A stretch of DNA of 64,000 nt, taken from the NCBI GenBank assembly GCA_033344895.1, contig JAWPMN010000001.1:372001-436000 (forward strand), in the 5' to 3' direction. This DNA comes from Alphaproteobacteria bacterium. GTDB taxonomy: Bacteria; Pseudomonadota; Alphaproteobacteria; UBA8366; Aestuariispiraceae. The notes beneath the pieces are model-generated. The model saw only the letters and a list, made by a program, of their open reading frames with translations, made no database searches and was not told the DNA's origin. This document shows, piece by piece, positions 33,492 to 41,364 of this stretch (the first letter of the stretch is position 1; every line of letters starts with the position of its first letter). Made by a program: the position numbers and the translations under genes.

Positions 33492-34787
33492 TTATAGCCC
33501 CGTTGCGTCCATGAGCCGATACCAGGCGACGGAAGCCGGAAGGAACCACGGGTTTCCCGTATAGAACGGCCGCGTCGAGAAGGACGTATCCTGTAGCGGC
33601 GACTGCCCTTCCTTGCGCCCCAGAACCTGCAACCCGGTCTTCATGCCCAGATAGCTGGCCATCGACACGCCGGACCCGCAATAGCCCATCGCATAGTACA
33701 TGCCGTCGCGCTGTCCCAGATGGGCCATCGTTCCGAAAGTGTAGGCGACCGTTCCCATCCAGGAGTGACCGACGCCGACCCCGTCCAACTGCGGAAAAAG
33801 GCGCAACAGTTCCCGGTGCAGCAAGGTGCCGCTGATCTTGGGGTCGACCTCACCGTTGGTAACCCGGCCACCGAAGAGAATACGGCTGCGATCGGGCGAG
33901 GGGCGGTAGTAATGGACGACCTTTCGGCTGTCGCTGACGATCCGGTCGCGGGGCATGACCTCGGCCATCACATTCGGATCGATCGGGTCAGTCGCGATGA
34001 CATAGCTACCGATCGGGATGACCCGTCGGCGCTGCCATGGGGTGAGCGGCCCCGTGTAGCCGTTGGTTGCGATCACGACGTCACGTGCCCTCACCTGCCC
34101 GCCCGGAACGTGAACCAGGAAACCGTTCCTGTCGCGGTCGATCCGTGTCACCGGGCTGTTCCCCAGCACCGACGCCCCGGCTTCCAGCACCTTCCTCAGA
34201 AGTCCGCCGTGATATCGCCCCGGGTCCAGTGATGCATGGGCCTCGAACACCACACCGCCGAAATAGACATCCGTGCCCAATTCGGTGCGCAGGTCGGATC
34301 GCGGCACGGCATGGGCGGGAACCTCCAGCCCCTTCGGCTGGTCCCCGATCTCCCGAACCAGCCTTTCGTAGCGACGGGCACTATGGGCCGCATGGAACCG
34401 GCCGGGGACCTTGAAATCGCATGCGATCCCCTCCTCGGCCACGAAGCGTTCGATCCAGGACAGGGCGTCCCGGCCTTCCTTCAGAATCGCGAACGCGGCC
34501 GCCTCACCATAGCGCTTCGACAAGGCCCGATATCCAGGTTTGATGCTGGTGCTGATCTGCCCGCCATTGCGCGTCGAGCACCCGAATCCCGCGGCTTCGG
34601 CATCGAACACCAGGGTCGACCGTCCGCCCCGCGCGGTCTGCAGCGCCGCATGGAGCCCGGTATAGCCTGATCCGACCACCACCACGTCGACCTGCGCCGG
34701 CAAGTCGGCCTGCGGCAGGTCCGGGCGCGGCGTTTCCTCCCACCAGTAAGGGTAAGGTCTGAATGCATTGCGGACATCTTCATTCAT
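33492..34787 (-). CDS. FAD-dependent amine oxidoreductase (DAO family, gamma-glutamylputrescine oxidase-like)
   Basis: A 431-residue flavoprotein of the D-amino-acid-oxidase superfamily. The N-terminal P-Y-P-Y-W-W-E preceding the Rossmann motif V-V-V-G-S-G-Y-T-G-L-H-A-A is characteristic of PuuB/OrdL-type oxidases that attack secondary amines. The substrate side contains G-R-F-H-A-A-H-S and the C-terminal FAD loop is A-M-G-Y-C-G-S-G-V-S-M-A. It lies convergent to the GMC gene, 60 bases away, beside an importer of polyamine type, so an amine substrate is likely. The exact substrate is unknown. Confidence 0.87.
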   Translation of the reverse strand: MNEDVRNAFRPYPYWWEETPRPDLPQADLPAQVDVVVVGSGYTGLHAALQTARGGRSTLVFDAEAAGFGCSTRNGGQISTSIKPGYRALSKRYGEAAAFAILKEGRDALSWIERFVAEEGIACDFKVPGRFHAAHSARRYERLVREIGDQPKGLEVPAHAVPRSDLRTELGTDVYFGGVVFEAHASLDPGRYHGGLLRKVLEAGASVLGNSPVTRIDRDRNGFLVHVPGGQVRARDVVIATNGYTGPLTPWQRRRVIPIGSYVIATDPIDPNVMAEVMPRDRIVSDSRKVVHYYRPSPDRSRILFGGRVTNGEVDPKISGTLLHRELLRLFPQLDGVGVGHSWMGTVAYTFGTMAHLGQRDGMYYAMGYCGSGVSMASYLGMKTGLQVLGRKEGQSPLQDTSFSTRPFYTGNPWFLPASVAWYRLMDATGL

Positions 34788-34900
34788 GCGACGGCGGCCT
34801 GATCCAGTCGATTTTGCGCGCTCAGTGTGCCCCCCGATTCAGGCGGAGTGGAGTGCCAATTTCATCCAGTCTCCAGTCCATGAATGTCGGTAGGGCGACG

Positions 34901-36541
34901 TCAGGTCGCCGGCACCTTGTCGGCGGCGAGGCGTTCCATCGCCATGGCGCGCAGTTTCGCGCGCTGCACCTTTACGCCGTTCGCACTTTGGGTCACCGGA
35001 AAGGCCTCGAGGGGATAAACCCGCAGCGGCCGCTTGAACTTCGCCAGACGAGCGGCGGCAGCGGCATGTACGACCGCTTCATCGAATGCCGTTATCGGAT
35101 CGCAGATCACGAAGGCAACAGGAAGCAACCTCTCGTGCCACTCGACGGCGACGACCTGGGCGTCGGCCACGCCCGGCAGGGTCTTCAGGACCTCTTCGAT
35201 CTCGGCGGGATCTACAAGGAAACCCCCCAACCGGATCGCGTCCCCGGCCCGCGTGATGTAGACGAAGGAACCATCGTCCCGCATCGCGCCGATATCCCCG
35301 GTCCGGAAAAACCCATCGCCCGTCATGGCCTCCGCCATGGCATCCGGATTCCTGAAGTAGCCCGTGAAGCTGGTTTGCGCCCTGATCTCCAGCGCCCCTG
35401 CTTCCCCGATCGGCAGGACCTTCCCGCTTTGCGCATCGACCACGCGCACGTCCGCATCGGCGGAGGTCGGACTACCGCCCGCCTTCAGCCGCTCCTCCAG
35501 CGGCAAGTCCGCGTCCTGCAGCGCGAACAACGCGTTGACCTCCGACGATCCATACAATCCCCGAAGCGGCAGCCCGCCCTGCGCCGCGTCCCGGAGGCGC
35601 GACGACAGCCCCGGCGTGAAGGATGCGAAGCCGCAGAGGCGGAGCGATTTCAGACACGCCCCCCTGTCGCCCCCCGGCTCATCCGCCACATCCAGGAGAC
35701 GGGCCAGCATCTCATCACTGCCGATCAGATGGGTCAGGGTGTGTGCCTCGACCCGGGACAAGGCATCCTGCGGATCAAAGACATCACAGAGATGAAGACC
35801 GGCACCGCCCGCAATCGCGCCCAGGGCGGCGTTGAGCCCGAACACCCCGCAGAAAGGCATGGCCGCGAGAAGGCCAGCCCCCGGCGCATCAAATCCGAAC
35901 CTTGGCGCCACACGCTGGGAGTGGAGGGCAAGCGTTGCCTGCGAATGCATCACCAGTTTTGGTGACCGGGTCGTACCGGAGGTCGTGAAAAAGGCCAGCG
36001 CCGCAGACGGGTCGCTCAACACATCCCACGACATTCCTGCCCCTGGCTGAACCCCGGCCCACAAATTGACCGGGCGGACCTTCCGCCCCAGCAAGACTTC
36101 CGGCAGCCCGAATTCAGATTTCCCAGACCCGGTCAGCACAGAAACCGCCTGCAGATCCGGCAGCGACGCCGAATCGACACCATTGAGAATTCCTGGAAAG
36201 TCGATGCCCCGAAAATCCGTCTGCAGGATCAGCCGGGACGCGGCAGAGGCCTTCAGGATGTATTCAACTTCTGCCGCGCGGTATCGGGTGTTGACCGCCA
36301 CCAGCGTCACCCCTGCGCGTGCCATGGCAAAGAGCAGCGCCAGCCACTCAACCCGGTTCGGCAGCCACACCGCCACCCGGTCTCCGCCTGTCAGCCCTTC
36401 GGCGGCCAGCCAACGCTCCGCTGCCGCAACCAGATCGGCAAAATCGTCGAAGGCAATGGAAGTGTCCGCGGAAAGCCACAGCACGTTGCCGGGGTTCTGA
36501 CGCCAGGCATCGAGAAGACAATCGAGACGGGGTTTCGGCAT
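34901..36541 (-). CDS. Class I adenylate-forming enzyme (acyl-CoA synthetase-like)
   Basis: A 546-residue AMP-binding protein that would activate a carboxylic acid as acyl-AMP and pass it to CoA or another acceptor. The P-loop motif appears as F-F-T-T-S-G-T-T-R-S-P-K, the adenine motif as G-L-Y-G-S-S-E-V, and the hinge region as F-F-R-T-G-D-I-G-A-M-R-D-D-G-S. The catalytic lysine near the C-terminus is probably in Q-S-A-N-G-V-K-V-Q-R-A-K-L. It stands alone on the minus strand between two divergent or convergent neighbours, so context gives no substrate hint. Fatty acids, aromatic acids or carnitine-like acids all remain possible. Confidence 0.87.
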   Translation of the reverse strand: MPKPRLDCLLDAWRQNPGNVLWLSADTSIAFDDFADLVAAAERWLAAEGLTGGDRVAVWLPNRVEWLALLFAMARAGVTLVAVNTRYRAAEVEYILKASAASRLILQTDFRGIDFPGILNGVDSASLPDLQAVSVLTGSGKSEFGLPEVLLGRKVRPVNLWAGVQPGAGMSWDVLSDPSAALAFFTTSGTTRSPKLVMHSQATLALHSQRVAPRFGFDAPGAGLLAAMPFCGVFGLNAALGAIAGGAGLHLCDVFDPQDALSRVEAHTLTHLIGSDEMLARLLDVADEPGGDRGACLKSLRLCGFASFTPGLSSRLRDAAQGGLPLRGLYGSSEVNALFALQDADLPLEERLKAGGSPTSADADVRVVDAQSGKVLPIGEAGALEIRAQTSFTGYFRNPDAMAEAMTGDGFFRTGDIGAMRDDGSFVYITRAGDAIRLGGFLVDPAEIEEVLKTLPGVADAQVVAVEWHERLLPVAFVICDPITAFDEAVVHAAAAARLAKFKRPLRVYPLEAFPVTQSANGVKVQRAKLRAMAMERLAADKVPAT

Positions 36542-36709
36542 GGACAGAACTCAACGCGTTGTTTCTGCCATTCCATACCCTACTGCGCCGTCGCGCAATG
36601 CCGCGCAGGCTTCGATACCCTTGAGTCCTGCGTCAGCCCGCACCTGAAACCCCGCCGCGAACCACTACAGCGGCCAAACGTTTATCACCCAGTAGAAAGG
36701 AGATATGAC

Positions 36710-37393
36710 ATGGCACAGATCCTCATTCTCTCGACCGCGACCGACAGTCTCGGTTCGACGGGAAAATCCACCGGTGTCTGGTATGAAGAACTGACGACCC
36801 CCTATTACGCCTTCACGGATGCCGGCCACGACGTCACCCTGGTTACACTCGGCGGCCGCCCCGTACCGATTGACCCGAACTCGGATTTGAGCGGCGACGA
36901 TGCGCCGGCATCGGTCAACCGGTTCCGAAACGATCCCGCAGCAACTGCCCTGCTTTCAAAACCGGGCAAGCTGGAGGACCAGAAAGTCTCGGATTACGAC
37001 GCGGTCTATATCCCGGGCGGTCATGGCGCCATGTGGGATCTGGCCGAGAGTGATCTTGTCGCAACATTCCTGGGACGTGCCTGGGACGCGGGCAAGGTGG
37101 TCGCCTCGGTCTGCCATGGCCCGGCTGCCTTCTCGAAGGTCCGCGACGCCAATGGCGACCCGATCGTGAAGGGCCGGAAAGTGTCCGCCTTCACGGACAG
37201 TGAGGAAAACGCGGTCGGTCTTGCCGATGCGGTACCGTTCCTGCTCGAGACGCGATTGCGCGAACTGGGAGCCGTTTTCGAGGGCGTTGCGGACTGGCAG
37301 CCCCATTCCGTAGCCGATGGAAAGCTGGTAACCGGCCAGAACCCGGCTTCTTCGGAAGGTGCGGCCCAGAAGGTGCTGGCCCAGCTTCGCTGA
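36710..37393 (+). CDS. DJ-1/PfpI-family protein (Hsp31-like type 1 glutamine amidotransferase fold)
   Basis: A 227-residue protein of the DJ-1/PfpI superfamily, closest in layout to the class I fungal/bacterial Hsp31-like proteins that can convert methylglyoxal to lactate. The nucleophile elbow is A-S-V-C-H-G-P-A-A with the reactive cysteine followed by His, the acidic partner is in I-P-G-G-H-G-A-M-W-D, and the T-D-S-E-E-N-A-V-G-L motif is typical of this branch. A strong AAAGGAG ribosome site precedes the ATG by about eight bases. It is a single gene, followed by a GC-rich hairpin. Whether it is a glyoxalase or chaperone here is unproven. Confidence 0.88.
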   Translation: MAQILILSTATDSLGSTGKSTGVWYEELTTPYYAFTDAGHDVTLVTLGGRPVPIDPNSDLSGDDAPASVNRFRNDPAATALLSKPGKLEDQKVSDYDAVYIPGGHGAMWDLAESDLVATFLGRAWDAGKVVASVCHGPAAFSKVRDANGDPIVKGRKVSAFTDSEENAVGLADAVPFLLETRLRELGAVFEGVADWQPHSVADGKLVTGQNPASSEGAAQKVLAQLR

Positions 37394-37418
37394 ATGCATG
37401 AAGCCCATGAGGCGTTGA

Positions 37419-37443
37419 GGGCGGCACCTCCACGGTGCCGCCC
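37419..37443 (+). terminator. GC-rich hairpin after the DJ-1/PfpI gene, possible weak terminator
   Basis: GGGCGGCACC (37419-37428) pairs perfectly with GGTGCCGCCC (37434-37443) around a TCCAC loop. There is no T-run after it, so intrinsic termination would be inefficient; it may instead protect the 3' end of the mRNA. The rest of 37394-37589 has no gene that I can support. Confidence 0.45.
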
Positions 37444-37589
37444 CTCGGCGCCGTCACATCGTCCCGTCTGTTCATCACCATCAGGCAAACCTGGCGTCAC
37501 TCCGTCCAGGTGCGGACAACATCGCAGTTTCGAGGTGCACTTGCGGGACGGACAGATCGCCATAAGTTTGTTTACGGGGATTCACGGGA

Positions 37590-39026
37590 ATGGTTGATGC
37601 GAGGTCATGCATGGGAGGCAGCCAATCGCCACAATCGAGCGGCGTGAACGAAACGCGGGACCGGTTGGATGACGGCCGAGTTGCCTCCGTCGATGGTTCG
37701 ACGCCGCCGCTCAAGGTTCTGACACTGCCAGAAACCGGCGCATTCCCGCCGGAGATCGATGGAGTCCAAGCGGTTCGGGATCCCCTGGACCGTTTTGATC
37801 TGGTGGCCCTGACCGATCAGGTGAGCCCTGCAGTGCTGTACCGTACGCTTTCCGAAGGCTCGGGATTGCTCTGCCCGATCATCGACCTGACCGGGTCGAT
37901 GGGTGATATGGCGGACGTCTCGATACCGACACCGACACAAGACGGTTTCCGGGACGCACTTGGCGAAATCGTTCCCGTTCTGCGTCGGCTGGATGAGATT
38001 CCAAGCTTGGAGCAATCAGCGGATTCGGACGGATTGTTTGTGCTTGCGATGGCCTATTCCCGACGCGAGGGGCTTGAACCACGCATCGATCCCGACAGAA
38101 AGCAGGCCATGGGCTATCCGCTGCTGCGAGGGATGCCGGCTGCCAGAAAGACACTGGAAATGCTGCATCAGGCCGGCCTTCTGTCACGCCGACATCACGA
38201 GCGGCTGCATATCTGTTCGAACTGTCAATCCTCACGGCTCAACATCCGGGAGGTGGACCCGGAGACCGGCAGCAGCAACCTGCACGAGGTCCCCCTGACC
38301 CATCATTACGAATGCGGGCACCAGGCACCGGAAACGGAGTTTCTGCGCGATGGCAGCCTGGTCTGCCCCAAATGTCGACGCACGCTTCACCATTTCGGCG
38401 TGGACTATGACAAGCCGGGAACCGTTCTGGTTTCCGGCGAAAGCGGCGAAGCGGTGAGCGACCCGGAGGTGGAGTTCGTCTGTCTGGACTGCCAATCGAA
38501 GATTCCAGGGGATTCCGCCGATACCGTCGACTGGTTTGCCTATGACCTGACAGAGGATGGAAAGACCGCCGTCCGCTCCGGTAGGCTGCCGCATGTCGAT
38601 CTTACCGACCTGCTGACAGGCACGGACCACGCACGAAGTCTCCGCGATTTTCTGATCCTGGTCGACCATGACAACGACACGGCCCTTCGGTATGAGCGCC
38701 CCCTCTCCCTGTGCCGTTTCGACATTGTCGATGGCGAGGAGATGCGGCGCACTTTGGGCCGCCGGGGCGCCTCCGAGACATTATCGGCAATCATCACCGT
38801 TCTCGTCGAAGTCCTGCGAGAGACGGATTATGTGACATCGCGCGGCGACAGCATCTATGTCGCGATGCCGGAGACGACGCCGGAGAACGCACGCAAGGCA
38901 TTCCGGCGCGTGGAAGAACAGATCGGAAAATCCATTCGCGAACCGCCGAAGATCGCGGTCAAGCTGTTCTCATCCCCGGATCTGGACGAAGGGCTGAACC
39001 CGCTGCGCACTGAGGGCAATGGGTGA
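37590..39026 (+). CDS. TackOD1-like zinc-binding protein with degenerate GGDEF domain
   Basis: A 478-residue cytoplasmic protein with three parts. Residues 40-190 are an unrecognised N-terminal region. Residues about 190-310 form a cysteine-rich domain with C-S-N-C near 209, H-H-Y-E-C-G-H near 239, V-C-P-K-C near 260 and F-V-C-L-D-C near 296, a pattern resembling the TackOD1 output domain. Residues 340-465 look like a GGDEF domain, but the active-site loop reads S-R-G-D-S-I instead of G-G-D/E-E-F, so cyclic-di-GMP synthesis is unlikely. It is immediately followed by a membrane glycosyltransferase (stop/start overlap). A role in sensing or controlling polysaccharide synthesis is inferred. An alternative start is at 37611. 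Confidence 0.75.
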   Translation: MVDARSCMGGSQSPQSSGVNETRDRLDDGRVASVDGSTPPLKVLTLPETGAFPPEIDGVQAVRDPLDRFDLVALTDQVSPAVLYRTLSEGSGLLCPIIDLTGSMGDMADVSIPTPTQDGFRDALGEIVPVLRRLDEIPSLEQSADSDGLFVLAMAYSRREGLEPRIDPDRKQAMGYPLLRGMPAARKTLEMLHQAGLLSRRHHERLHICSNCQSSRLNIREVDPETGSSNLHEVPLTHHYECGHQAPETEFLRDGSLVCPKCRRTLHHFGVDYDKPGTVLVSGESGEAVSDPEVEFVCLDCQSKIPGDSADTVDWFAYDLTEDGKTAVRSGRLPHVDLTDLLTGTDHARSLRDFLILVDHDNDTALRYERPLSLCRFDIVDGEEMRRTLGRRGASETLSAIITVLVEVLRETDYVTSRGDSIYVAMPETTPENARKAFRRVEEQIGKSIREPPKIAVKLFSSPDLDEGLNPLRTEGNG

Positions 39027-40291
39027 TGGAGGGTTCGCTCGACTATCTGCTGGGTCTCGATCTCGCCGGTTTCGTAGCGATGTTCTGGTACCTGATCTTT
39101 CTGGAAGGACCGCGCTACATTCTGTCGGCCCACTTGGTCGCGCTGAGCCGGGTGAGTGCGCCGCGCATTGAGGGAACCGGTTTCCGGAGCGGCCAACACC
39201 GGATCAGTGTCCTGCTGGCCTGCCACAACAACGCCGACAAGCTTCCCTTTGCCGCGCGGTCGATTGCGGAACAGACCATCGGCAAGGTTCAGGTCGTGGT
39301 CGTGAATGACGGATCGACGGACGAAACCGACGCCGTGGTGAAGTCGCTCCTGCGCCTTGGACTGGTCGATGTGTATCAGAAGACCGATGTTCGCTGCGGT
39401 AAGGCCGCCGCCCTCAATCTGGGTTTCCGGTACTGCACCGGCGACTTTGTCGTTACCGCCGACGCGGATACGTCCTATGACCGGGATGCCTTCGAAAAAC
39501 TGATGGTTGCTTTCGACGACCCGAAGGTGGGGGCCGTCGCGGGCAATATCGCCGTGCGGAACTGGCAGCAGAACCTGCTAACCAGAATGCAGGCAATTCA
39601 GTATCTGATTTCGATTTCGGTCGGACGGCAGGTCAACGCGATGTTCGACATCCTGTTCATCGTGTCTGGTGCCTTCGGCGCCTTCCGCCGGGAAGCGATC
39701 ACGGCGGTCGGGGGGTGGGACGTCGGACCCGGCGATGATTCCAATTTGACGATCAAGGTCCGCCGCGCAGGCTGGCGCATAGAGTTCGCACCGGACGCCT
39801 GGTCGATGACCGATGTACCGGCAAACATGACCGCCTTCACGAACCAACGGCTGCGCTGGAACAGAAGCCTCATTCGCAACAGATTTCGAAAGTTCCGCAG
39901 CGCGCTCAACCCGGGGACAGCACAGTTTTCCCTGACCGATGCCTTGGGCATTATCGACGTTCTGTTCTTTCAGGCAGCCCTCGCCTTTGCATGGTTCTTC
40001 TATCTGGGCTGGCTGTTCTACAATTACGGGTCGTTCGGCTGGACGGTCCTCGGCGCCGTTACCGTGGTTCAGATCATCGTGACGGTCATGACATTTCTGG
40101 CGGCCGGAGCCGCCGCCCGACGCCATGCGCGACTGTCGCTGCTGCCGTTCTCGATCCTGTACAGTCTGTTTGTGAGTTACCTACTGCGCGCCATCCGGGT
40201 TGTGGCCTATCTGGACGAGCTGATCTTCAGGCATTCCTACTCCGACAGCTTCGTTCCAAGACATGTTCGAAACAGGTTGGAGAGATTCTAG
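39026..40291 (+). CDS. Membrane processive glycosyltransferase, family 2
   Basis: A 421-residue GT2 enzyme of the cellulose/hyaluronan-synthase type. An N-terminal membrane helix (about 10-30) precedes the catalytic domain, whose motifs are V-V-N-D-G-S-T-D near 92, T-A-D-A-D-T near 150, a G-D-D-S-N-L-T loop in place of the usual T-E-D, and N-Q-R-L-R-W-N-R-S giving the processive QxxRW. Three or four further helices follow (about 305-395). It should polymerise a sugar and move the chain across the inner membrane. The ATG at 39026 shares a base with the previous stop codon (a GTG at 39023 is an alternative). The sugar is unknown. Confidence 0.88.
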   Translation: MEGSLDYLLGLDLAGFVAMFWYLIFLEGPRYILSAHLVALSRVSAPRIEGTGFRSGQHRISVLLACHNNADKLPFAARSIAEQTIGKVQVVVVNDGSTDETDAVVKSLLRLGLVDVYQKTDVRCGKAAALNLGFRYCTGDFVVTADADTSYDRDAFEKLMVAFDDPKVGAVAGNIAVRNWQQNLLTRMQAIQYLISISVGRQVNAMFDILFIVSGAFGAFRREAITAVGGWDVGPGDDSNLTIKVRRAGWRIEFAPDAWSMTDVPANMTAFTNQRLRWNRSLIRNRFRKFRSALNPGTAQFSLTDALGIIDVLFFQAALAFAWFFYLGWLFYNYGSFGWTVLGAVTVVQIIVTVMTFLAAGAAARRHARLSLLPFSILYSLFVSYLLRAIRVVAYLDELIFRHSYSDSFVPRHVRNRLERF

Positions 40292-41328
40292 TGCTGACGA
40301 GTCTCAGACGACGACAATCGACAATGCAACAGCGGCGGGACCAGCGCCGCACCGGTCCCAGATGGACGCCCTATATCTATGTCGGCGTGTTGCTGACCCT
40401 CGCCCTATGGGCCGGTAACAACCTGTTCGGCCACATGTTCTTCCTGAGGGCCGACGGTTTGGTCGTGGCCACGGCCACGGCTGTATCGAGCGAAAACGTG
40501 GCGCGAGTCGACGCCGTTCATGTCGAACAGGGCCAACGGGTACAGCGCGACGCGCCGGTGGTCGATTTGTCGTCGCAATCCTATGCGGAAAAAATCGCCA
40601 CCTTGACGCTGCGCCGGGCGCAGAATGCCAGCCAACTGGCGGAACTCCGCGCCCGCCGGGATTCCCTTCCGGAACTGATGGCGGCCGCGACCGCGCGAAC
40701 CGAGGCGGCCGGAGAGCGCCTGAAATCGCTCAGCGCGCTGGCGGAACAGAACATCGTCACGGAGTCCGAAGTCGCCGCGGCTCACGACCGATATTACCGT
40801 GCGCTTGCCGAACGCCGCAGCCTGGAAGGTGATCAGCAGACCATCAGCCAGCGGATCGATGATCTGAGGACAGCGGTGGAAGCCGCAGACGAAACCATCG
40901 CCACTTTGAAACAGCGATACGGATCGGGCCGGATCAGCGCGCCCGCCGATGGCATCGTGGGGCAGGTATCCGTTTCCCCGGGCGATGTCGTTCAGCCTGG
41001 GCAAAGCATGCTTCGCATCTATCGCGAACCGCGTTTCGTGCTTGGCTTCCTGCCCGCGACGGCATTCTACGACATTCGACCCGGTGATCGTGTCGAGGTG
41101 CGTTACGGCCTGATCGCCCTGCCCGCGACGATTGAGAAGATCGAACCGGTGGCCCCGGAACTGCCGGAGGAGTTTCAGAAATCCTTCAAACCGGTGGACC
41201 GACAGCAGCTTGCCTATATTCGTCTCGCCGACCCCGCCGCCGCCCCGCCGCTCTTCGCCAAGGTCGAACTGCGGTCGGGGATTTCGGAATGGGAACGGCT
41301 TCGCACCCTTCTGGGCCTGGACCGATAG
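40291..41328 (+). CDS. HlyD-like periplasmic adaptor of the glycosyltransferase operon
   Basis: A 345-residue membrane-fusion-type protein. It has one N-terminal membrane helix (about 30-50), a first lipoyl half around V-E-Q-G-Q-R-V-Q-R-D, a short coiled-coil hairpin (about 90-205), a second lipoyl half with R-I-S-A-P-A-D-G-I-V-G-Q-V, and a beta-barrel segment after P-G-D-V-V-Q-P-G-Q. A GTG start at 40291 is chosen: GGAGAG lies seven bases before it, and the codon overlaps the last base of the glycosyltransferase stop. Such proteins accompany synthase-dependent polysaccharide systems (Alg44-like role). It probably guides the polymer through the periplasm. Confidence 0.85.
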   Translation: MLTSLRRRQSTMQQRRDQRRTGPRWTPYIYVGVLLTLALWAGNNLFGHMFFLRADGLVVATATAVSSENVARVDAVHVEQGQRVQRDAPVVDLSSQSYAEKIATLTLRRAQNASQLAELRARRDSLPELMAAATARTEAAGERLKSLSALAEQNIVTESEVAAAHDRYYRALAERRSLEGDQQTISQRIDDLRTAVEAADETIATLKQRYGSGRISAPADGIVGQVSVSPGDVVQPGQSMLRIYREPRFVLGFLPATAFYDIRPGDRVEVRYGLIALPATIEKIEPVAPELPEEFQKSFKPVDRQQLAYIRLADPAAAPPLFAKVELRSGISEWERLRTLLGLDR

Positions 41329-41364
41329 TCCATTCCCGGCATTCGGCGAGCCGGGCTTCGGGAA

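Noticed and set aside
34788-34900. Third copy of the MocR half-sites upstream of the amine oxidoreductase gene
   Set aside because: Only partial matches (CAGTCCATG and a split AGTGCCAAT) were found and the N30 spacing is not kept.
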